DNA from: Antedon mediterranea
Taxonomy: Eukaryota; Echinodermata; Crinoidea; Comatulida; Antedonidae
Direction: 5' to 3'
DNA: 64,000 nt
Assembly: GCF_964355755.1 (NCBI RefSeq)
Contig: NC_092678.1
Span: forward strand, 14,354,922 to 14,418,921
Positions 59,048 to 64,000 of this stretch are shown one piece after another (the stretch's first letter is position 1; the number at the start of each line of letters is the position of its first letter). The notes under the pieces are model-generated. The model was not told where the DNA came from and did no database searches. It saw only the letters and a list, made by a program, of their open reading frames with translations. Both the position numbers and the translations under genes were made by a program.

Positions 59048-59602
59048 GAAATTCGCACTTTAAAAAAAGTCGAAGCAAGTCGTATTTTACCAAAAGCAGA
59101 TGTAAGCATTACACACGCATACACTAATGACCAAATTGGAAATGCACTCGATGAAATCCACGAAACACTTGACTGTATAGTAATCCACGAAATAACTAAC
59201 TCTGTAAAGGAATCAGCTCCAGAAAAGTGCGCAGAAACGCTATACAACACAGTCAGTGAGTATGCCACAAAACACCCAGACACTAAATGTTTGATATCAC
59301 TTGGCTTACCACAAGCAGGCCCACTAAATTTCAGAGTTGAAATAGCAAACTCATGTATAAAGCACAAGATACGCACAGACAAAATACCAAACCTAACATT
59401 CTGCGACAATAGCAACTTCTTACGAAACGGCGAGCTGGTCGACACACTTCTAGCACCTGATGGATACCATCTATCAGATGGAGGCACCAGCCTATTAGCC
59501 AGTAATGTCAGATACAAAGTTGAAAACGTTCTAGGTCTATCTCGCAGAAAAGCTAACACAGGAAGAGGTAGACCACTTTACCACAAATTTCAACAATTGT
59601 AA
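59048..59602 (+). CDS. LINE ORF1, SGNH-esterase-like C-terminal part
   Basis: Open for 185 codons from the truncation point to TAA at 59600. Landmarks: IVIHEITNSV (block III position), CLISLGLPQAG and the block V motif DGYHLSDGGTSLLASN, which holds the Asp and His of the SGNH catalytic set. CR1-group ORF1 proteins often carry such an esterase domain. The N-terminus with the nucleophile Ser is missing. Confidence 0.7.
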   Translation, partial: EIRTLKKVEASRILPKADVSITHAYTNDQIGNALDEIHETLDCIVIHEITNSVKESAPEKCAETLYNTVSEYATKHPDTKCLISLGLPQAGPLNFRVEIANSCIKHKIRTDKIPNLTFCDNSNFLRNGELVDTLLAPDGYHLSDGGTSLLASNVRYKVENVLGLSRRKANTGRGRPLYHKFQQL

Positions 59603-59731
59603 GGTAACACAAATTCAGAAAGTTATTGTAACTGAAATTAAGCAGTAGACATAAGCATAGTATTATAAATTATATTAATTAAAATAGTTTTTTATAGACA
59701 AATACAATCAATAAACATACAAAATCAAAGC

Positions 59732-60898
59732 ATGGATAACAATAAAAATAAAGGTGATGAAAACGAAATATCAAATCCAATGGATATACTATTTAATCCA
59801 ATATCTATTGATAATGGTAATAATGACCATGACGAATTCATTGAATATAGTCTCAGAAACAAGCTAAATGCTATTGAGACATGTTCTTATATGAGTCCAT
59901 ATGACTTGAATGAATCTGTGAAGAAATTCAAAAATATTGGCTACTCATTTCTTCACTATAATATTCGAAGTATCAATAAACACATTGATGAACTAACTAC
60001 ATACCTAAACTTAATCAACCACCCTTTTACAGTTATTGGTATATCGGAAACATGGTTAAACAATACATCGTGCAAACCATATTTACCGAGCTATGACTTC
60101 CTCGCATTAGATAGGAAGAATCGTAAAGGAGGGGGAGTTGGTATGTTTGTTTCTGCTATAATTGACATAAAAGAAAGAAAAGATCTATTTATTGAATCTT
60201 GTGAATGTATTTTTATTGAAATAATTGAAAAAAAATGTAACAATACGATTGTTGGTATAATATATAGACCTCCCGATTCGAATATAGAACTTTTTAATAG
60301 ATCACTAGACGATATTCTTAATACTATTGATATCGAGAGAAAATCATGCCACATTATGCGTGATTTTAACATTAATTTACTTAAGCATGCATCGACTGAT
60401 TTTGTAAATAATTTTCTAGAAGTAATGATGTCGCATTCCTTTTACCCATCGATTTCAAGACCCACTAGAATACAAAACAACACATCTTCATTATTTGATA
60501 ACATTTTCTCCAATACACTTTCTGAACAAATGTTATCTGGTATACTAATCTCAGACATATCTGATCATTTACCGGTATACCAAATTATCCACTCCGTGCC
60601 CGACAAACATATTAAAGTAAAAACCGGTAATATAGAACCTCATAAATATGCAATAAACGAAAGAAATATAAATAAACTTTATAATGACTTATTACCTGTT
60701 GATTGGGCTGATGTATATGTAAGGACAAACCCTGATGATGCTTACAATGCTTTTATAAACACTTTCAAAAAATTATATAATAAAAACTTTAAAAAAAAAG
60801 AAAAAGTTCAAGAAAATTACAAAAAGTATAAAAAGTTCAAACAACCATGGCTGAGCTCAAGACTCTTTAAATCTAGCAAAAGAAAACATGTGTTATAA
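59732..60898 (+). CDS. LINE ORF2 N-terminal part, AP endonuclease
   Basis: 388 codons starting MDNNKNKGDENE. Endonuclease motifs: FLHYNIRSINKH, VIGISETWLN, GGGVGMFVS, VGIIYRPPDSN, MRDFNINLL (where active elements read GDFN) and SDHLPVY. The Gly-to-Arg change at GDFN and the stop at 60896 indicate an inactive copy. Confidence 0.85.
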   Translation: MDNNKNKGDENEISNPMDILFNPISIDNGNNDHDEFIEYSLRNKLNAIETCSYMSPYDLNESVKKFKNIGYSFLHYNIRSINKHIDELTTYLNLINHPFTVIGISETWLNNTSCKPYLPSYDFLALDRKNRKGGGVGMFVSAIIDIKERKDLFIESCECIFIEIIEKKCNNTIVGIIYRPPDSNIELFNRSLDDILNTIDIERKSCHIMRDFNINLLKHASTDFVNNFLEVMMSHSFYPSISRPTRIQNNTSSLFDNIFSNTLSEQMLSGILISDISDHLPVYQIIHSVPDKHIKVKTGNIEPHKYAINERNINKLYNDLLPVDWADVYVRTNPDDAYNAFINTFKKLYNKNFKKKEKVQENYKKYKKFKQPWLSSRLFKSSKRKHVL

Positions 60899-61047
60899 AA
60901 CATCCCTCGTCTAAAAATAAGGATATTTATAAAGAGTTTAATAAGTCATTTATGCGTACATGCAAAAATGCAAAGAAATCATATTATGAAAATGTTTTTA
61001 ACAATACTAAAGGAAATAAAAAAAAAACATGGAATATTATAAATGAT

Positions 61048-61336
61048 GAAAGAATTTCATTTAGCTTCGATTTTGTATAGATGACAAATTTCGTTTTTGT
61101 AAAAGCACAAGTTAACGGAGTACTTACTCGAACGTTTCGATCTCTATCAGAGATCCTTCTCAACTGACTGCGGAGGCGTACGACGTCATCAACAGATGAC
61201 GTTAAGAATGACCAAGCTGCATTAACACTCCGCAGTCAGTTGAGAAGGATCTCTGATAGAGATCGAAACGTTCGAGTAAGTACTCCGTTAACTTGTGCTT
61301 TTACAAAAACGAAATTTGTCATCTATTATAAATGAT
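61048..61336. mobile_element. foldback insertion with perfect 97-bp arms and a 13-bp target duplication
   Basis: Arms 61078-61174 and 61229-61325 are exact reverse complements, separated by 54 nt. TATTATAAATGAT stands on both sides (61035-61047, 61324-61336) while the sister LINE has one copy of this target. The left side has 30 extra bases (gaaagaatttcatttagc...) not matched on the right. The arms contain ctctgatagagatcgaaacg, which resembles the hairpin found near the ends of Penelope-like elements; an inverted pair of Penelope LTR fragments is a plausible origin. Confidence 0.8.
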
Positions 61337-61560
61337 ATTATAAATCCAGGTGGAGGCAAAAATAATGTTCCATCCACTTTTACATCTGGTGACAAACTCA
61401 TAGAGGGTTGTGAGCCTATTGCAAACCACATTAACGATTATTTTATTAATGTTGGTCTCAAGGTACGAGACAGTATTGAGCCATCAACGGCACAATACTC
61501 TGATTACCTGCTAAACAGGAAAAGTAACTCTATTTTTTCTACCATGTAAATGAGGAGGAA

Positions 61561-62996
61561 GTGTTAAAAGTGATTCAATCACTTGATGCAAACAAAACAC
61601 CTGGTTTTGATGATATTTCACCTAAGGTAGTCAAGGCAGTTGGTGATGCTATTGTAAAGCCCTTGACTTACATATTTAACGTATCTCTTCACTCCGGCTC
61701 AATACCGGAACAGATAAAAATTGCAAAAGTAATTCCCATATACAAAAAAGGGGACCGTCATTTAGCCTCGAATTATCGCCCGATATCACTACTACCAATT
61801 TTCTCTAAAATCTTTGAAAAGATAGTCCATTCCAGATTGTATAATTACTTTAAAACTTACAATATACTAAATGATTGGCAATACGGCTTCCGAAACAATC
61901 ATTCAACCTCCCACGCTATAATTGATCTGATCCACAAAATACTAAAGGCATTTGAAAACAAAGACTTCGTAATTGCCACATTTATGGATTTGTCAAAGGC
62001 ATTTGATATTATTGACCACAGTATATTACTGAACAAGCTATTCCACTATGGTATAAGAGGTGTTACACTAAAATGGTTCAGTAACTATTTAAAATCACGA
62101 AAGCAATATGTTTTTATAAATGGTACTTCGTCTAATATTAAGGAGACTAGTATTGGTGTTCCACAATGGTCCGTTTTGGGACCTTTGTTGTTTCTTGTAT
62201 ATTTAAACGATATATGTAACTCAAGTACACAAATTGAATTAATTAGCTTTGCCGATGATACAACAGGATTCAAGTGTGGAAATAACCTGAACGCATTGGA
62301 AAACACTATGAATGTGGAACTAGATAGAATTAATATGTGGTTCAAAGCTAATAAACTTTTATTAAACACCAGCAAAACAAATTACGTAATCTTTAAAACT
62401 GCCCAAATTATTACAACCAACATTGAATTGAAAATGAATAACATTACTTTAGAACAACAAAAAAATGTAACATTTCTTGGGGTTTTAATAAATGAGAACC
62501 TTTGCTGGAAAAATCATATAAGGCTTATTAGCAAAAAAACCGCTAGGTCTATTGGAATATTGATAAAAACTAGACATTTTTTCCTAATTATATTTTAACA
62601 AATTTGTATAATACATTAATTCTACCGCACCTTCAGTATGAAAACATTATTTTGGGCAGTACATATGATAGTACACTAGAATCCCTTCTTAAACTCCAGA
62701 AAAAGGCTGCTAGAATTATTTTATTTAAAAAGCCATGGCAACATTCTGAGCCACTGTTTAAGCAATTAAATATACTTAACATACAAGATATCAACAGAGT
62801 TACCGTCCTAGATTTCATGGCCCAGATTAAAAGTAATGTTTTACCCAGACGAATCCAAATGATATTCAAAAGAAAGGAAAATACTACCCATAATCTTCGA
62901 AATATTTGTAGCGTAAAACAACCATACTCTAGGTTAACGTCTGGTCAACATTTTATCAAGTATACACGGACCGAAACTATGGAACGAGCTCTGTAG
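61561..62996 (+). CDS. LINE ORF2 reverse transcriptase, broken
   Basis: 61561-62598 has the fingers and palm (NYRPISLLPIFSK, FMDLSKAFDIIDH, SIGVPQWSVLGPLLF, SFADDTT), and 62604-62996 holds the C-terminal part (LQKKAARIILFKKPW). The catalytic FADD is intact; G-to-W in the PQGS motif and the frame breaks speak against activity. An in-frame upstream piece lies at 61340-61549. Confidence 0.85.
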
Positions 62997-63752
62997 AAAT
63001 CACTTAGATATTGTTAACAAAAATTATAAAATACTAAAAAAATATGTAAAAAGAGACATTCTATCGAATTACAGAACTTAAAATGCTTCACTCATAAAAT
63101 ATATATGCATATATTATGCGTTGTGTTGGTGTGTGCGAGTATACACACATAGCCTGTTTTATATTATATGTATTCATACTTTTGCTATAATAAAAGAAAG
63201 AATCCACATGTACTGGAAGTAATAAACTGAATATCTTCTTTTTTAAGAAAAAATGTATAAATAATGATATTATAAAAACACTGATGCTTTTTGATGATGA
63301 ACAACTCTAAAATGTATATAGGAAATGTTTTTTTTAAATTTTGTATCTATTATGTTGTGTTTATTGTTTTATGTTTTTTATGTAAAAGGGTCCTGCGAAA
63401 ACAGAAGTGTAAACTTCTCTATGCAGGATCGTTGCCATTATTTATGCTATGAAACTGTATTTATAAACGATGAGTAAATAAATGTGAATCGAATTGAATT
63501 GAATTGAAGTGAACATATGTGCAAAATTTGAAAACTTTGTCATCCGTGTAACGTTTTTGACCCTAAGGCACCCCACTATGGGTATGTTAAACTGTTATAC
63601 TAAAGTTTATGTTTATTATGTATTCATTGTGGTATTTATAATTAATATTCTAATAAGCTGAAAATAATCGATATAATGTTATCAAAACAACTCATCTAAT
63701 CATAGGAATCAATTTTAAAAACTTGTGTTTTTTATGTTTTTTTTTTGTACAG

Positions 63753-64000
63753 AATCAGCCGAGAAGAAATTTCAGACAATGTTGCTACAAGTATCCACCT
63801 GGTGTGATTATCATGACCTACTTGATAAGCTGAAGGTGTTGTGCAATGACATGATAACATATTACAGTGACCTACAGAACGCCGGAAGCACCATGGAATT
63901 ATTCATTGTATTAAAGCGCTGTGGCCATCTTACCGTCACCGATTTTAAAGTTCTTATCGACGCAATTAATGTCACTGGTTCAAATGGTGTTCTTGAGGTC
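63753..64000 (+). CDS. DED-like exon of the duplicate, cut by the window end
   Basis: Acceptor ttttttttgtacag, phase 1, open to the end of the window. Reads LLDKLKVLCNDMITYY and GSTMELFIVLKRCGHLTVTD, parallel to RLKVLFKEMLGDF and STMELLALLTDSGLLSRHN of the exon at 28004. It belongs either to a second gene that continues to the right or is an alternative last exon of the first gene. Confidence 0.75.

Larger units (their letters stand above)
59041..63511 (+). mobile_element. CR1-type LINE, 5'-truncated, same family as the split LINE
   Basis: Order: ORF1 remnant with an SGNH esterase end, ORF2 endonuclease, reverse transcriptase and a 3' UTR with AATAAA and a (gaatt)n tail. It inserted into the right TIR of the 57342-63576 element. 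ORF2 is split by frameshifts near 60898, 61550 and 62600 and by a foldback insertion at 61048-61336. Confidence 0.9.
57342..63576. mobile_element. TIR element with a deleted PIN/FEN-like gene, interrupted by a LINE
   Basis: Left TIR 57342 to about 57484 starts GTGGGGTGCCTTA and continues past acgttacacggatgacaaag. The right TIR is its inverse but split: 58975-59040 and 63512-63576, with the LINE between them. TA flanks both ends (57340-57341, 63577-63578). Without the LINE the element is about 1.8 kb. The only coding is the truncated gene at 57548-58232. Confidence 0.8.
54738..64000 (+). repeat. diverged duplicate of the 3' tail of the ANK-ROC-COR-DED gene
   Basis: From tgacattagtattatttag onward the sequence follows 25786 onward of the first copy through intron, linker exon (55209), mini-exon (56616) and DED exon (63753), with insertions at 55349-56264 and 57342-63576. 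The equivalent of mini exon 26102-26149 is deleted, and no equivalent of 27639-27695 is seen. No ROC or COR sequence precedes it within the window. Confidence 0.85.

Noticed and set aside
61141-61275. Hammerhead ribozyme in the foldback arms
   Set aside because: CTGATAGA...GAAAC resembles the core, but there is an extra base in CTGANGA and no convincing stem I or III; kept only as a hint to Penelope-like origin.

Overview
This is an AT-rich eukaryotic window: short exons with GT-AG introns, tRNA-derived SINE, CR1/Jockey-type LINEs, Penelope relics and many terminal-inverted-repeat (TIR) elements. The family mix and the recurring AGGCCTA words suggest a marine invertebrate, most likely a deuterostome such as an echinoderm. 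That assignment is inference; no species can be named from sequence alone.

The left 28.5 kb is the 3' part of one large plus-strand gene. From exon phases I can assemble about 1,521 codons without a stop: ankyrin-repeat exons (411-6506), a ROC GTPase domain (8315-14901), a COR domain (17073-22726), short Ser/Glu/Pro-rich linker exons, a death-effector-like exon (25111-25662) and a terminal exon with two more DED-like segments ending at 28503. The order ANK-ROC-COR-death fold matches the C-terminal half of DAPK1, but with DEDs instead of a death domain. The 5' end lies before the window, so an N-terminal kinase cannot be excluded. By architecture it would be a sensor (ANK), a GTP switch (ROC-COR) and a death-fold adaptor. 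The ankyrin exons are recently amplified as two-exon units, and the linkers also exist in several copies.

From 28.5 to 54.7 kb there is no further host gene that I can support. The stretch holds TIR elements, a minisatellite attached to a LINE 3' end, and one old LINE split by two later insertions. The first insertion (about 7.3 kb, 38718-46060) carries a minus-strand, intron-containing gene for a very large protein with two Cys/His-rich N-terminal segments, a PIN/FEN-like nuclease signature and a CXC-like cysteine-rich C-terminus. It is broken, or made to slip, by a frameshift in an A9 run. The second insertion (3,303 bp, 46467-49769) has CACAGCTGTT termini, a 4-bp target duplication and a small spliced minus-strand gene for a coiled-coil protein.

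From 54.7 kb to the end a diverged copy of the tail of the big gene reappears: linker exon (interrupted by a 916-bp element with a 9-bp target duplication), mini-exon and a DED exon running off the window. Its intron contains another TIR element (57342-63576) with a deleted copy of the PIN/FEN-like gene. A CR1-type LINE has landed inside that element's right TIR, and the LINE was itself hit by a perfect 97-bp foldback with a 13-bp target duplication. All gene calls are read from motifs and splice signals without database searches.
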